Assembly (NCBI RefSeq): GCF_932526225.1
Contig: NC_064037.1
Span: 14,955,703-15,019,702, forward strand
DNA from: Nematostella vectensis
Lineage: Eukaryota > Cnidaria > Anthozoa > Actiniaria > Edwardsiidae
Length of the DNA: 64,000 nt
Direction of reading: 5' to 3'
A program made the position numbers and the translations under genes. Every line of letters starts with the position of its first letter. The stretch's first letter is position 1. Below are positions 9,923 to 18,016 of the stretch, piece by piece. The notes under the pieces were generated by a model. The model made no database searches, was not told where the DNA came from, and saw only the letters and a list, made by a program, of their open reading frames with translations.

Positions 9923-10570
9923 ATGGAAGAATTACGGGGAAAAGTTCCTTTTCATTGTATTATCACAGGACCTACTAATTGTGGGAAGACAAAGTACCTC
10001 ACGGAACAGCTTCGGGGGCCGTTCCGCAATGTGTTTGAATACATTGTGTTGATTTGTCCGACTTATGCGAAAAATAAGTCCTATCATAGATTTGCTCACG
10101 GAGATAGACGTTTCTTGGTGTTATCGCCGGATGCTAGTAACAGCGATGAGATCAACGAGTTATTAACAGATTGTGCGGTGCTATTTTCTGGTACAAGTAC
10201 GTTACTCGTTTTGGATGACTGTGCTGTATCGAAAGATCTAAAGCAACGCTCGAACAAGTTTATCGATCTGGCATTCTCAGGGAGACACGATGGGTTATCA
10301 GTGTGGGTGTTAACGCAACAATTAACATCCATAGCAAAACCCTTTCGCGATAACGTCGCCTGTGTGGTTACATTCCATAATCCATCTCAAATCGGTACCA
10401 AAACACTGTTTGAAGATTATGGAGGTGATTTAGACGTTGAGACTCGTAAAAAGTTTGTAGAACTGCTGAAAACTGAAAAGTATTCTAGGCTCTGTTTCTT
10501 TCTACGGCATCCATTCCAAAATTATTTAGAGATTCCTGCGCCTGAGGGGAGCTCGAGGGGCGAGCCTTGA
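9923..10570 (+). CDS. A32/FtsK-HerA-like genome packaging ATPase
   Basis: This 215-residue P-loop ATPase would pump DNA into the capsid. Walker A is GPTNCGKTKYL near residue 16, Walker B is LLVLDD near residue 95, and a polar motif with VWVLTQQL follows at about 130. This is the arrangement of the poxvirus A32-like packaging ATPases also found in Polintons. The start chosen is the ATG at 9923; the frame opens earlier only from a TTG. The gene begins 28 bp after the capsid stop. The last residues (EGSSRGEP) are encoded by a copy of the GC-rich hairpin repeat, so the C terminus seems to have been added or replaced by that repeat. Confidence 0.9.
   Translation: MEELRGKVPFHCIITGPTNCGKTKYLTEQLRGPFRNVFEYIVLICPTYAKNKSYHRFAHGDRRFLVLSPDASNSDEINELLTDCAVLFSGTSTLLVLDDCAVSKDLKQRSNKFIDLAFSGRHDGLSVWVLTQQLTSIAKPFRDNVACVVTFHNPSQIGTKTLFEDYGGDLDVETRKKFVELLKTEKYSRLCFFLRHPFQNYLEIPAPEGSSRGEP
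10544..10567. repeat. GC-rich hairpin repeat, copy 2 (ATPase 3' end)
   Basis: GGGGAGCTCGAGGGGCGAGC at the end of the ATPase reading frame. It is truncated on the right relative to the other copies and encodes GSSRGEP. Confidence 0.85.
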
Positions 10571-10583
10571 TTAGAGAAAAGTT

Positions 10584-10610
10584 GGGGAGCTCGAGGGGCC
10601 AGCCCCTCGA
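10584..10610. repeat. GC-rich hairpin repeat, copy 3 (intergenic)
   Basis: GGGGAGC followed by TCGAGGGGCCAGCCCCTCGA, a perfect inverted repeat of nine bases around CA. It lies between the ATPase stop and the next gene's box, where a hairpin could act as an RNA 3' end signal. Confidence 0.85.
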
Positions 10611-10612
10611 AG

Positions 10613-10648
10613 TGGTTTAAAAACATCTTGGTCTACTTACAAAATAAG
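10613..10648 (+). promoter_or_regulatory. Late-type box before the 175-residue gene
   Basis: GGTTTAAAAACATCTTGG then CAAAATAAG before the ATG. It keeps the TTTAAA core and the A-rich segment but lacks the GATT extension. Confidence 0.5.
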
Positions 10649-11176
10649 ATGGCAAGCATTGAGGATTATATGGAAGAGGAGCCTGAGTCTAAGGGGAGTT
10701 CGAGGGGTGAGCCTCTCGAAGACGATGTTGAAGTCAAACGAGAATCACTGGCTATTCTCGCATCTCTTGGGACTACAAAGGAATTTCTTGGTATCGGTAT
10801 GAGTCTCGGTGATATCAAGAAGCTCTCGGCGAAAGACGTCGAAAAGTACTTTGTTCGCTACCAGACTGTCTTAGGCAAGCAAGTTACTGATGGATTAGTA
10901 GAATCGGCACTTCAAGCGGTGTCTCAAGTCATTTCCTACGTGGTTCCTGTAGATGACACCGAAGCGCTTAGCAAAGACTTACAGAACGACGAGTTGGTTA
11001 AACGCGAATTGTCAAACTTTGCAGGTCTCTTGGTATTGAAGGGAGGAAGGATGGTAGCACTTGCTAGCGGTCTCTTCCGGGTCGCTAAGCATGTTAAATT
11101 AACACCTTCACAGGAGACCTCCAACAAACTTCAAGAACTTTCAAGCACAACTGAGCAAACTCTTGAGCACACCTAA
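10649..11176 (+). CDS. Virion-block protein, unknown function, with inserted hairpin repeat
   Basis: A 175-residue protein that I do not recognise. The start is the ATG at 10649, which follows the late-type box; the upstream extension begins with TTG. The first 35 residues are acidic and include GSSRGEPLE, encoded by copy 4 of the hairpin repeat. The rest looks helical, with a moderately hydrophobic stretch (LVESALQAVSQVISYVV, ~85-101) and another (LAGLLVLKGGRMVALASGLF-like, ~125-145). The Ser/Thr/Glu-rich tail is followed by short direct repeats of the type CTCTTGAGCA. The gene lies between the ATPase and a run of small membrane proteins, so a structural or morphogenesis role is possible. 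Confidence 0.7.
   Translation: MASIEDYMEEEPESKGSSRGEPLEDDVEVKRESLAILASLGTTKEFLGIGMSLGDIKKLSAKDVEKYFVRYQTVLGKQVTDGLVESALQAVSQVISYVVPVDDTEALSKDLQNDELVKRELSNFAGLLVLKGGRMVALASGLFRVAKHVKLTPSQETSNKLQELSSTTEQTLEHT
10693..10719. repeat. GC-rich hairpin repeat, copy 4 (inside a coding region)
   Basis: GGGGAGTTCGAGGGGTGAGCC plus CTCTCGAA, in frame near the start of the 175-residue gene. Two base differences from the consensus remain compatible with the hairpin. Confidence 0.85.
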
Positions 11177-11206
11177 GCAAGCTCTTGAGCAAACTACTAA
11201 GACGCC

Positions 11207-11246
11207 ATTTAAAGATTATGTTTCTTATTGTAAATCAAAATAAGAA
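11207..11246 (+). promoter_or_regulatory. Late-type box before the 143-residue gene
   Basis: ATTTAAAGATTATG, then TTCTTATTG and CAAAATAAGAA before the ATG. One of the clearest copies of the box. Confidence 0.7.
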
Positions 11247-11678
11247 ATGTCTGACGAAAATCAAGAGGTTGAACAGATTACTAGGAACCCACAACCGACA
11301 AAGAGCAAGGAGAAAGATCCTAAAAAAGTCGCTGCTGGTAAGAAAGTTGCTGAATACAATAGGAAGGCGAGAGAAGCACTTGCTAGGGAGATGAAACGTG
11401 ACGCGGAGGCGAGTTCAGAAGACGCTACACGAGCAGAGACACCCCACCGCAAAGCGGACGCCTGGATTCCAGAGCTATCGTTTACAACTGTACTGTCTCT
11501 AGTTGGAATAGGGTTTACCGCATTGGATATGTATATGCGTTTTTACAAAAAGAAAGAGGGCGAACCGTCTAAGATTAACGTCAACGAGACCGAAACTCTC
11601 GAGAGGCCTACCCCCCACCTAGGGGGAGCTCGAGGGGCTAGCCTCTCGAACGCGACGCCGAAAATAGGAATGTTGTGA
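11247..11678 (+). CDS. Single-pass membrane protein of the virion block
   Basis: A 143-residue protein with a strongly charged Lys/Glu-rich N-terminal half (residues 1-70), one predicted membrane segment (TTVLSLVGIGFTALDMYM, ~76-93) followed by a basic stop (YKKKEG), and a C-terminal tail. The tail contains GGARGASLSN, encoded by copy 5 of the hairpin repeat in a different reading frame from copies 2 and 4. No enzymatic motif is seen. The position suggests a virion or assembly membrane protein. Confidence 0.7.
   Translation: MSDENQEVEQITRNPQPTKSKEKDPKKVAAGKKVAEYNRKAREALAREMKRDAEASSEDATRAETPHRKADAWIPELSFTTVLSLVGIGFTALDMYMRFYKKKEGEPSKINVNETETLERPTPHLGGARGASLSNATPKIGML
11622..11649. repeat. GC-rich hairpin repeat, copy 5 (inside a coding region)
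   Basis: GGGGAGCTCGAGGGGCTAGC then CTCTCGAA, within the 3' part of the 143-residue gene. The inner CGAGGGGCTAGCCTCTCG folds on itself. Confidence 0.85.
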
Positions 11679-11680
11679 TT

Positions 11681-11713
11681 TAAAGATTATCTGAATCTGT
11701 AATAAATAAAATC
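11681..11713 (+). promoter_or_regulatory. Late-type box before the 74-residue gene
   Basis: TTTAAAGATTATCTG followed by AATAAATAAAATC immediately before the ATG. Confidence 0.7.
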
Positions 11714-11938
11714 ATGTCAACTGAAAACAAACTTGTGAAAACGGTTACCGACTCAGCAGTCATTATTGGATTGGCCGCCGGTGTGGGTTATCTCGCTAAA
11801 AAGGCTATGAAAGAATCATTTATCAACGACCCTTCATCGAGTGTTACAAACTATGCTAAATGGGTTGCTGTCCTGTCCGGTAGTATGTATCTGAAAGATT
11901 ATCTGGAAACACAAAAGATTTTGCCAAAACCGCTGTAG
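11714..11938 (+). CDS. Small two-segment membrane protein
   Basis: A 74-residue protein with two hydrophobic stretches: AVIIGLAAGVGYLA (~16-29) and KWVAVLSGSMYLKDYL (~50-65). It is preceded by a clear late-type box and followed after 33 bp by the next gene. The family is not recognised. Small proteins of this sort are common in Polinton virion blocks, but the role is unknown. Confidence 0.7.
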   Translation: MSTENKLVKTVTDSAVIIGLAAGVGYLAKKAMKESFINDPSSSVTNYAKWVAVLSGSMYLKDYLETQKILPKPL

Positions 11939-11942
11939 GCGA

Positions 11943-11970
11943 CTTAAAGATTTTATAGACTGATTAATAA
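11943..11970 (+). promoter_or_regulatory. Late-type box before the 138-residue gene
   Basis: ACTTAAAGATTTTATAG then GATTAATAA before the ATG, all within the 32 bp intergenic gap. Confidence 0.7.
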
Positions 11971-12387
11971 ATGGCAAGTATAGCGCTGATGATTGGTGGA
12001 GCTATTCTTAATGCGACGGCATTCGTTGGAGGGAGTTACCTAGCGAGATACTTATCTTCTGACGCTACTCATGTCGATAAAGAAAAAATAAGACACGATA
12101 AAGCGCTTGAAAAGTATCAACAAGCAATGGGTGATTGGCAGAAAAAAAGACAGGAATACCAGGATTGGTTGGGGGAAGAATATAATAATAAACTTCGTGC
12201 AGACCAGAGTGATAAGGAGACCGATCAGGCTTTCAAACTATACGCTCAAACACATCCAGATTTTGATTTGAAAGAGCCTGAGCTCTCAGATTACTACAGA
12301 CCGAGTAGCAACCAAAAGATGGGAGAGATGGCATATGTTGGAGGTGGAATGGTAGCTCTTGGCTATGTAGCGAGTAAATGGCTCTGA
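11971..12387 (+). CDS. Conserved-type Polinton membrane/coiled-coil protein
   Basis: A 138-residue protein. A hydrophobic N-terminal segment (IALMIGGAILNATAFVGGSYLA, ~4-25) could be a membrane anchor. A long charged helix follows (~38-105: DKALEKYQQAM, WQKKRQEYQDWL), and a second hydrophobic segment lies at the C terminus (MAYVGGGMVALGYVAS). This membrane-helix-membrane layout resembles uncharacterised proteins I associate with cnidarian Polintons, but no function is known. A late-type box precedes it. Confidence 0.72.
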   Translation: MASIALMIGGAILNATAFVGGSYLARYLSSDATHVDKEKIRHDKALEKYQQAMGDWQKKRQEYQDWLGEEYNNKLRADQSDKETDQAFKLYAQTHPDFDLKEPELSDYYRPSSNQKMGEMAYVGGGMVALGYVASKWL

Positions 12388-12408
12388 GCATATTCGGTGT
12401 AAAGATCA

Positions 12409-12442
12409 CTTAAAGATTTCTTATCTTCAAACAAAATAAGAA
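12409..12442 (+). promoter_or_regulatory. Late-type box before the 340-residue gene
   Basis: ACTTAAAGATTTCTTATC then AACAAAATAAGAA before the ATG. Confidence 0.7.
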
Positions 12443-13465
12443 ATGGATATAGATTTTGATCCCACAACAGAAGAAGGTAGAGAAGATTTGAATACTACTG
12501 TAGACGAAGATTATGATTCTCTTATTCCAAACGATGGTGAGGGAAGAGAATCATGGAATGAAAGGATTTCAAATAGATTTGGTAGAGGTGCAAGCTATGT
12601 GAGTAGGAGGTTGATTGATTTATGGAAAACACGAAACCCTGGGAGGGTTGTCCCCGAATACATGGAATTACAGAATATGGGAGGTTCTTCTTCAACGGAC
12701 ACACTTAGGGTAAACCTTTTGTTATCGAAATATCCAGATCTTGATGAAAATTTAGTTCAGATTTCAACGGATGAAAGAGGAAAACAATTCATTTCCTTCT
12801 TTTCTGCAAGAAAAGGTGGTTGGACTAGACCAGAAAGGTTGTATAATGAGGATAAAACGGTGCGGAAGAGTGTTGACACCAAAATCAGATCCGGAAAGTA
12901 CAAGCAAATTCAGATTCAACTCGATGAACTAGACGCTACAGCTAATACACTCAGAGAAGAAGAAGAGAGAAACACCGAGCAAATGAGAAAAAATAATGAG
13001 GAACGAAGTGAAACAACTAACCAAGAAAGACTAAGAGCTATAGATCGTAAAAATGAAGAGCTCAGCGAAAGAAATTCTGTCATAGATGAGACTTTGGAAG
13101 AGAATCAATTGGGGAGAGAAAATCTTGAAGAGAGAATGTCGTTGAAAGATCGTGTCAAAGCGATTTTTAAGAAATACGGATTTACAGTCGCTGCTGTTTT
13201 AACTGCCACTGGTGTTATAGTTGGTGTTATTGTAAGCAATCTGAAAGCTGGGCTGACTAGTGTTGCAAAAGGTGTTGGAAATGGTCTGAAAACAATAGGC
13301 AAAAAATTAGGAGAAATACTCCCAGGAATGGTTGGTGCTATAGCTAGTTTCATATTTAGAACGGCAGGTGAAGCTGTTGGCTTTTTAGCTAAAAACGCTT
13401 GGCTTCTCATCGTCGCCGCCGTCCTGTATTTCGTAGAACGGTTTAAAAGGAGACGTAGATCATAA
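12443..13465 (+). CDS. Coiled-coil and membrane-active virion-block protein
   Basis: A 340-residue protein in three parts. Residues 1-155 are acidic then mixed, with a basic patch (RFGRGASYVSRRLIDLW, ~44-60). Residues ~155-235 are a long Glu/Arg-rich coiled coil. The C-terminal ~105 residues alternate hydrophobic helices (FTVAAVLTATGVIVGVIV, ~248; IASFIFRTAGEAVGFLA, ~302; AWLLIVAAVLYFVE, ~319) with an amphipathic Gly/Lys stretch, ending in FKRRRRS. Such a tail suits a membrane-lytic or membrane-anchoring virion protein, but this is inference from composition. The gene is intact and the next one starts 3 bp after its stop. Confidence 0.75.
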   Translation: MDIDFDPTTEEGREDLNTTVDEDYDSLIPNDGEGRESWNERISNRFGRGASYVSRRLIDLWKTRNPGRVVPEYMELQNMGGSSSTDTLRVNLLLSKYPDLDENLVQISTDERGKQFISFFSARKGGWTRPERLYNEDKTVRKSVDTKIRSGKYKQIQIQLDELDATANTLREEEERNTEQMRKNNEERSETTNQERLRAIDRKNEELSERNSVIDETLEENQLGRENLEERMSLKDRVKAIFKKYGFTVAAVLTATGVIVGVIVSNLKAGLTSVAKGVGNGLKTIGKKLGEILPGMVGAIASFIFRTAGEAVGFLAKNAWLLIVAAVLYFVERFKRRRRS

Positions 13466-13468
13466 CAA
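13440..13468 (+). promoter_or_regulatory. Possible late-type box overlapping the upstream gene's end
   Basis: GGTTTAAAAGGAGACG lies 25-28 bp before the next ATG but also encodes the Arg-rich C terminus of the preceding protein. Weak match. Confidence 0.35.
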
Positions 13469-14095
13469 ATGGTGATACTCTACATCGAAGGGAACGTTGG
13501 TGACTTTACCGTCTATTTAAAACACCCTATTGAAAAGCCACGGTTTATTGCGTTGCGAGGTTGTACGTTTTATAATCATTGCTGGAATAATCTTTCAAGT
13601 GAGGGAACTGTTTCCGATGGTGAACACATTATCCTTAGGATCCCTGCGGGGCGGTATACGATCGAAACGCTAAAACGTCAAATAGATGAGGGTTTGCGTC
13701 TTGGTGAAAAGCCAATCTCTATTGAAGACTCGTCACTCGAAGCTCACCGAAACGTCGTGTTGAATGAGCCGCTTGCCTGCCTGTTAGGACTCAAGACCAA
13801 GGAGCTGGAGGCAAACACTCAACACGAGATACGGATGAAGGGTCTTGAGGCTATTTTTATCCACTGCGACCTTGCGAACGCGTCTAGCTCCCTCAAACAA
13901 GGGGCGCCCTCACAAATCCTAGCATGTATAGAGCTTGATAAAGGAAAGATAAACTTTAGTCCACACAGTCCGATACAGCTTAGTACCACATCAGTCGGTT
14001 ACGTGAGTAGTCTCCATTTTAGTGTAAAGGACGGCGACGGAAATACAATAGAGAGTGGCCTCTACCCGATACGTCTAATCTTAGAAATTACTTAA
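13469..14095 (+). CDS. Penton/minor capsid protein candidate
   Basis: A 208-residue, beta-rich protein without membrane segments. It has short alternating strands (FTVYLKHPIEKPRFIALRG, ~12-30; HIILRIPAGRYTIETL, ~53-68; residues ~171-208 near the end). The pattern of a conserved beta start and a G-x-YT-x-E-x-L-x3-I segment resembles the small single jelly-roll (penton-like) proteins encoded in Polinton virion blocks, and 200-odd residues is the usual penton length there. The gene follows the membrane-active protein after 3 bp, so they may be co-transcribed. The assignment is by length, composition and context. Confidence 0.55.
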   Translation: MVILYIEGNVGDFTVYLKHPIEKPRFIALRGCTFYNHCWNNLSSEGTVSDGEHIILRIPAGRYTIETLKRQIDEGLRLGEKPISIEDSSLEAHRNVVLNEPLACLLGLKTKELEANTQHEIRMKGLEAIFIHCDLANASSSLKQGAPSQILACIELDKGKINFSPHSPIQLSTTSVGYVSSLHFSVKDGDGNTIESGLYPIRLILEIT

Positions 14096-14122
14096 AGAAT
14101 AGCCTCTCTCCATAATAAAACT
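14091..14122 (+). promoter_or_regulatory. Late-type box before the 197-residue gene
   Basis: ACTTAAAGAATAGCC overlaps the previous stop codon; CATAATAAAACT precedes the ATG. Confidence 0.6.
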
Positions 14123-14716
14123 ATGGAAGAATACAATTCAATCTACCCAAATGTACCACAACGTGGTGATAACTTCAGACTTCAAAAGACCCACGATGTT
14201 TTGGGAAGTTTGGAACAAGAAGTTAAACATTATGAGAATGTGAGGAAAAAGTATAAACGGGCGCAGAGCGTGTTTTCAAAGGTAAGTGTGGGCTTAGGAC
14301 TCGCATCCGTCATTTTTGGGTCTAGTGGTTTAGGAACTTCTCTGTCAGGTTTGGGTATCGTCGTTGGGGTCCCGTTAGGTGCTTTGGCCGGTGTTTCCGG
14401 TCTCACGTCTGTAGGCTGTGCGGCGGTTTCTAAACGACTGTCACGAAAAGTCTCTAAGCACGACCAAACGGCGGCGGTGGCAAGGGCAAAGGTGAATAGC
14501 ATACATGATTTGGTTTCTAAAGCTTTGAAAGACAACAAAATATCAGATGAAGAGTTTTCATTGATCTTGAATGAGGTGGATAAGTTTGAGGCTCTAAAGC
14601 TCCAGATTCGTCAAAAGTCGGGAAGAGAGGACGAAAAAAACGTAAACATTACCAAGCTGAGGGAAACAGTAAGAGAAGAGATTTTGAAAGACCTGGCGAA
14701 TCGACCCGCTCGGTAA
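14123..14716 (+). CDS. Glycine-rich hydrophobic/coiled-coil virion-block protein
   Basis: A 197-residue protein. The N-terminal ~55 residues include a helical region (LEQEVKHYENVRKKYKRAQ). A long Gly/Ser/Leu/Val-rich hydrophobic hairpin covers ~53-100 (FSKVSVGLGLASVIFGSSGL, then VVGVPLGALAGVSGL). The rest is charged and helical and ends in REEILKDLANRPAR. A hydrophobic hairpin between two charged helical arms would suit membrane insertion. No catalytic motif is seen and the function is unknown. The frame is intact. Confidence 0.72.
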   Translation: MEEYNSIYPNVPQRGDNFRLQKTHDVLGSLEQEVKHYENVRKKYKRAQSVFSKVSVGLGLASVIFGSSGLGTSLSGLGIVVGVPLGALAGVSGLTSVGCAAVSKRLSRKVSKHDQTAAVARAKVNSIHDLVSKALKDNKISDEEFSLILNEVDKFEALKLQIRQKSGREDEKNVNITKLRETVREEILKDLANRPAR

Positions 14717-14778
14717 AATTTCTGTTCGAAAGAACCCCCGTTGGATGGATCTACGAATTGAGATATGCAAAGAACTGA

Positions 14779-14817
14779 TTTAAAAAAATCTTATATGTTA
14801 AATGAAGAACATATAAG
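14779..14817 (+). promoter_or_regulatory. Late-type box before the PLA2-like gene
   Basis: GATTTAAAAAAATCTTATATG then GAACATATAAG before the ATG. ATTTAAAAAAAT is also a short palindrome. It is the only such box upstream of either half of the broken gene. Confidence 0.55.
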
Positions 14818-17341
14818 ATGAAGTTTACAGAATTTGTGAAAAGGTACCCTTACTATTCACGCTTTAGGTTCTCCGCCGACGAGCATGGTGATGTGCAATT
14901 CGTTTTCAATGGGGACGAATACGATCCATTCGACAAGAATGGGAATCTAGTCAAAACGTTATATCACTTCCCTGGTAATAGCTGGAAACCCGAGAATATC
15001 CAGGATTTTCTGGTCACCGATGACGCACAGGCATACAAGGAAACGATTCAGCAACTGTTTGGATTTCCAAAACAATATAGACTAGACGCGCGTGCAGAAT
15101 ACAGAATACAGAATATCGCCATGGGACGAAAACCCTACGAAAAATAACTACGTCTCTTTTGATGTTTTTATAACACCAAAGGTGAAGACACACTTTGTTT
15201 TTAGGGACATATTCACCGACAGCGAGCTAGTATTCAGAACAGCAAAGGAGGCTAGTAGGTGGCTCGACGCCCCGAACCTCAGTTATTGGAGTCAAGCCTT
15301 AAATTTTGCTATGTTTTGCGCTACTGCTGTATGTGGTGTGACGCGTGACATGATTGACGACTCTCAAGTGGGGTCGTTCTACAGATTTCATATCATTTTC
15401 ACTATCAGACGAATATTAAATGAGCTACATACATACATACATACATACATACATACATAAACTTTATTTAAGTGTCAAAAGTGTTTAGCTAAAAAAGCTA
15501 ATTGTGGACACTATAAAAAATAAATAGTCAGATAATTAATAAATAGTATGATTTAGAATCTAATCAAGCTATATTTAAAATATTAAAAATATTATAGAAA
15601 AACTATACGTATTATACATATTAATATAATATATTATATACACAAACACTATATAGACGAACTATCACAGGCGTAGATACAAGTAAACAGACATGTGTAT
15701 ACAAATAGACACAAGAACAAACAAACAAACAAACAAGCAACATATAAATAAATAACAAAACAAATTAATATAAAAATATGATACAAGGGTGGTGCACACT
15801 CCTCATGTGCCCGACCGCCAGACAGCACACGGGACCACCCCACGTGCCCACCCCACTAGGATGAGCATGCGATGCAGTCACATGCGCCATCCAGCAGGCC
15901 AAGCACATCAAGAGTGCGCACTCCCGTCCTAAAAGCCTGTAGGCTGGTCTTATTACGAAGTTCCTGACTTATTTTACCCCAAATATAGGGGCCTAGAAAC
16001 CTTATGCTGTGTCTACCATATGTGATTGTATTAAATCTTGGAACAGGAAAATCGCTCCTCAAGTTGTAACTCCTGTCTTGCTGAAAAAATATACTTTGAA
16101 TATGCTCAGGAGCTAGGGAATTTCTAACTTTGTACATTAATATAAGAATGTCTTGTAATCTTCTATTCTCTAAGCTTGACAATCGCCCTCTCCTTAAAAG
16201 TTCAGCATAAGTGTCAGTTCTGTTATTAAATATTGCGCGTAGAGCCCTCTCTTGGACTCTCTCTAACTTTCTAGCATCAGCGGCTTTACAAAAGTGCCAT
16301 ACCGTGTGACAATATGTGAGATTGGGTAAAATTGCTGATTTATAAAGTTGTAATTTGGCGTCTACTGGGATTAGATTTCTAAGCCTTACCAACACACCAA
16401 CTTTTTGGCTTGCTTTCTTACATATTTCACAATGTCCTCTTCCTAAAGATAAGCTCTTTAGTTGGAATAAAAACTTCTACAGCGAAGCAGCTTACCAAAA
16501 ACTAAGAACAGAATTCCGAACTGGCAGCGATTTCCGGTTCCTTGGACCGATAAATCATGGGTTAGGAAATGTTTATAACTACGATTATCACGGATTGTCA
16601 TCTTCTAACGACAAGTATAAACCCTATGGTACCATTGACCAATTACACGACGAATGGGATGCTGCTAAAAGCGACGACGAACACATGAATCACTTTGAGA
16701 TCGAGTACCTGAAAGACCCTAGAACCGAGTTTCAGTACGAGTGGTTCTTTCCAGAAAAATCAAAGGGACTAACCAAGGCTGGGTTGTCTAGGATAAATCA
16801 AAGCATAGAAGCCTTTGTTTATTGTATTCTAGGCGCACAAGTTCAAACTCGGTCGTCAATCGTCGGCGATAGCGGTTCAGCCCAAGAAACGAAACAAGTC
16901 TTTTCGAAACTCTTTGAAAGCGCAGTGATAGAAAACGATATATCAAAAAGTATACAAAGGTATCAGTTTGCTTTACAACAGGCGAGGCAAAAACTAGACT
17001 TGGCTTTCGCCCTCGGTTGTTGGTTGAGCCCATCGTATCTTGTGATAAATAACAACACTTCAATCGCTGGTTATAATAACAAATTACAAAAAGCCACTAC
17101 TGATATGAAATTGGGGCTAAATCCAATAAATAACGAGATAAAAACGATCCCGAAACATAATATGGGTCATTCAAAGATTGTGTTACCTCATACCGAGTCA
17201 GTCACGGCTCACAAACCGAAACCTGAAGCGAAAACAAACCCAAAGCCGGACGTGACTAAACCCTTGAACACGCAGCACGAAAATAACCTTGTCATGATCA
17301 CAGCCTTCACGGCTGGTTTAGCTTGGTATCTATTTCGGTAG
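14818..17341 (+). pseudogene. Broken virion-block gene with a phospholipase A2-like region
   Basis: Three open pieces seem to be one gene. Piece 1 is 14818-15147 (109 residues from a good ATG). Its frame is lost at about 15097-15115, where a 7-base unit ACAGAAT is tandemly doubled; the next frame then runs open to a LINE insertion at about 15428. After the LINE the frame is open from about 16438 to 17341 (~300 residues). No promoter box or suitable ATG precedes the third piece, which supports one original gene of roughly 500 residues. In the third piece, FRFLGPINHG followed ~40 residues later by IDQLHDEWDAA resembles the Ca-loop and His-Asp helix of parvovirus VP1-type phospholipase A2, a domain reported in some adintoviruses. 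A C-terminal membrane segment (LVMITAFTAGLAWYLF) ends the protein. Active-site calls are tentative. Confidence 0.65.
15428..16437 (-). mobile_element. 5'-truncated LINE (CR1/Jockey-like) inserted in the Polinton
   Basis: The minus strand is open from 16395 to 15856 and encodes the C-terminal end of a non-LTR reverse transcriptase: LRNLIPVDAKLQLYKSAILP, TYCHTVW, then a LERVQERALR-like segment and a final variable tail. A 3' UTR of about 400 bp follows and ends in a (TATG)n microsatellite tail (15428-15460 on the plus strand as CATA). The 5' end is truncated near 16437. It interrupts the PLA2-like gene. I could not define a target-site duplication. Confidence 0.85.
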
Positions 17342-17606
17342 CATGTGAGATGCACGTGGACGGATGTGACGTATCACAAGAAAACAATACCTGTTCACGT
17401 GCTAAACAATAGACTGCATACCAGATCTCCCTAACAACCACGAACTCTCGATGTAGATACAAAACCTATTTTCAGAACCGCTCGTTGTTGGGGTGGTTAG
17501 GAATGTATGACGTCACATCATCATACGAGCCTCTCTTGCGAAGTAGGGTCAGAAGCAATACGCATTTTGTAACGCGAGACACGTTACAAAACTAACTGGA
17601 TCAATA

Positions 17607-17963
17607 TTAATTTTCGCTACACGTTCTACAATGATGCTTTTGTCTGCCGTGTTTGCATATTTGAGACCCTCCGCATAACTTACAAAAGAATTTCTGTTTG
17701 TTGTGCTCACATATCCCTTTCCCCTTGCAGTCTTTACAGATATATCTCACTCGTCTGTGCTCACAAATACTACTACCATTGCAATCTCTACACCGCGTTT
17801 TTCTCCGATTATGGGAGCATATTTGAGATCCGTGACAATCTTTGCAATAATATTTTACTTTGCCGTGAGGACATTTATAAGTGTTAGGTGTCGGTTCATC
17901 AAGAATATTATGTGGTGGTGGTGGCTGCTCTTCAGCCGTACGTTCAACCGTTTGTTCCTCCAT
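17607..17963 (-). CDS. Cys/His zinc-cluster repeat protein
   Basis: A 118-residue protein. The first ~27 residues (MEEQTVERTAEEQPPPP, then ILDEP) are nearly the same as the starts of the RING and TFIIB-like proteins. The rest is about five repeats of ~20 residues of the pattern C/H-x-H-x6-C-x2-C-x-G-x3-IC (for example ICEHRRVRYICKDCKGKG). Such repeats occur in uncharacterised proteins of large DNA viruses and protists and should bind zinc; a nucleic-acid or protein-binding role is likely but unproven. An early-type leader precedes it. It converges on the PLA2-like gene across a 265 bp gap without genes. Confidence 0.8.
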   Translation of the reverse strand: MEEQTVERTAEEQPPPPHNILDEPTPNTYKCPHGKVKYYCKDCHGSQICSHNRRKTRCRDCNGSSICEHRRVRYICKDCKGKGICEHNKQKFFCKLCGGSQICKHGRQKHHCRTCSEN

Positions 17964-18015
17964 TTTATCAAACTGTTCACATCTTTAAACCGCTTTTCAA
18001 TTTTTTTAGATGTGA
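17964..18015 (-). promoter_or_regulatory. Early-type leader of the zinc-repeat gene
   Basis: On the minus strand: CACATCTAAAAAAATTG, AAAAGCGGTTTAAAGATGTG, AACAGTTTGATAAA, then the ATG. It matches the polymerase leader almost base for base. It occupies nearly all of the gap to the RING gene's stop codon. Confidence 0.78.
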
Positions 18016-18016
18016 G

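Noticed and set aside
15092-15460. Independent gene in the second frame before the LINE
   Set aside because: It starts with GTG, has no promoter box, overlaps the upstream piece at a 7-base duplication and ends in the LINE tail; better explained as the frameshifted continuation of one gene.
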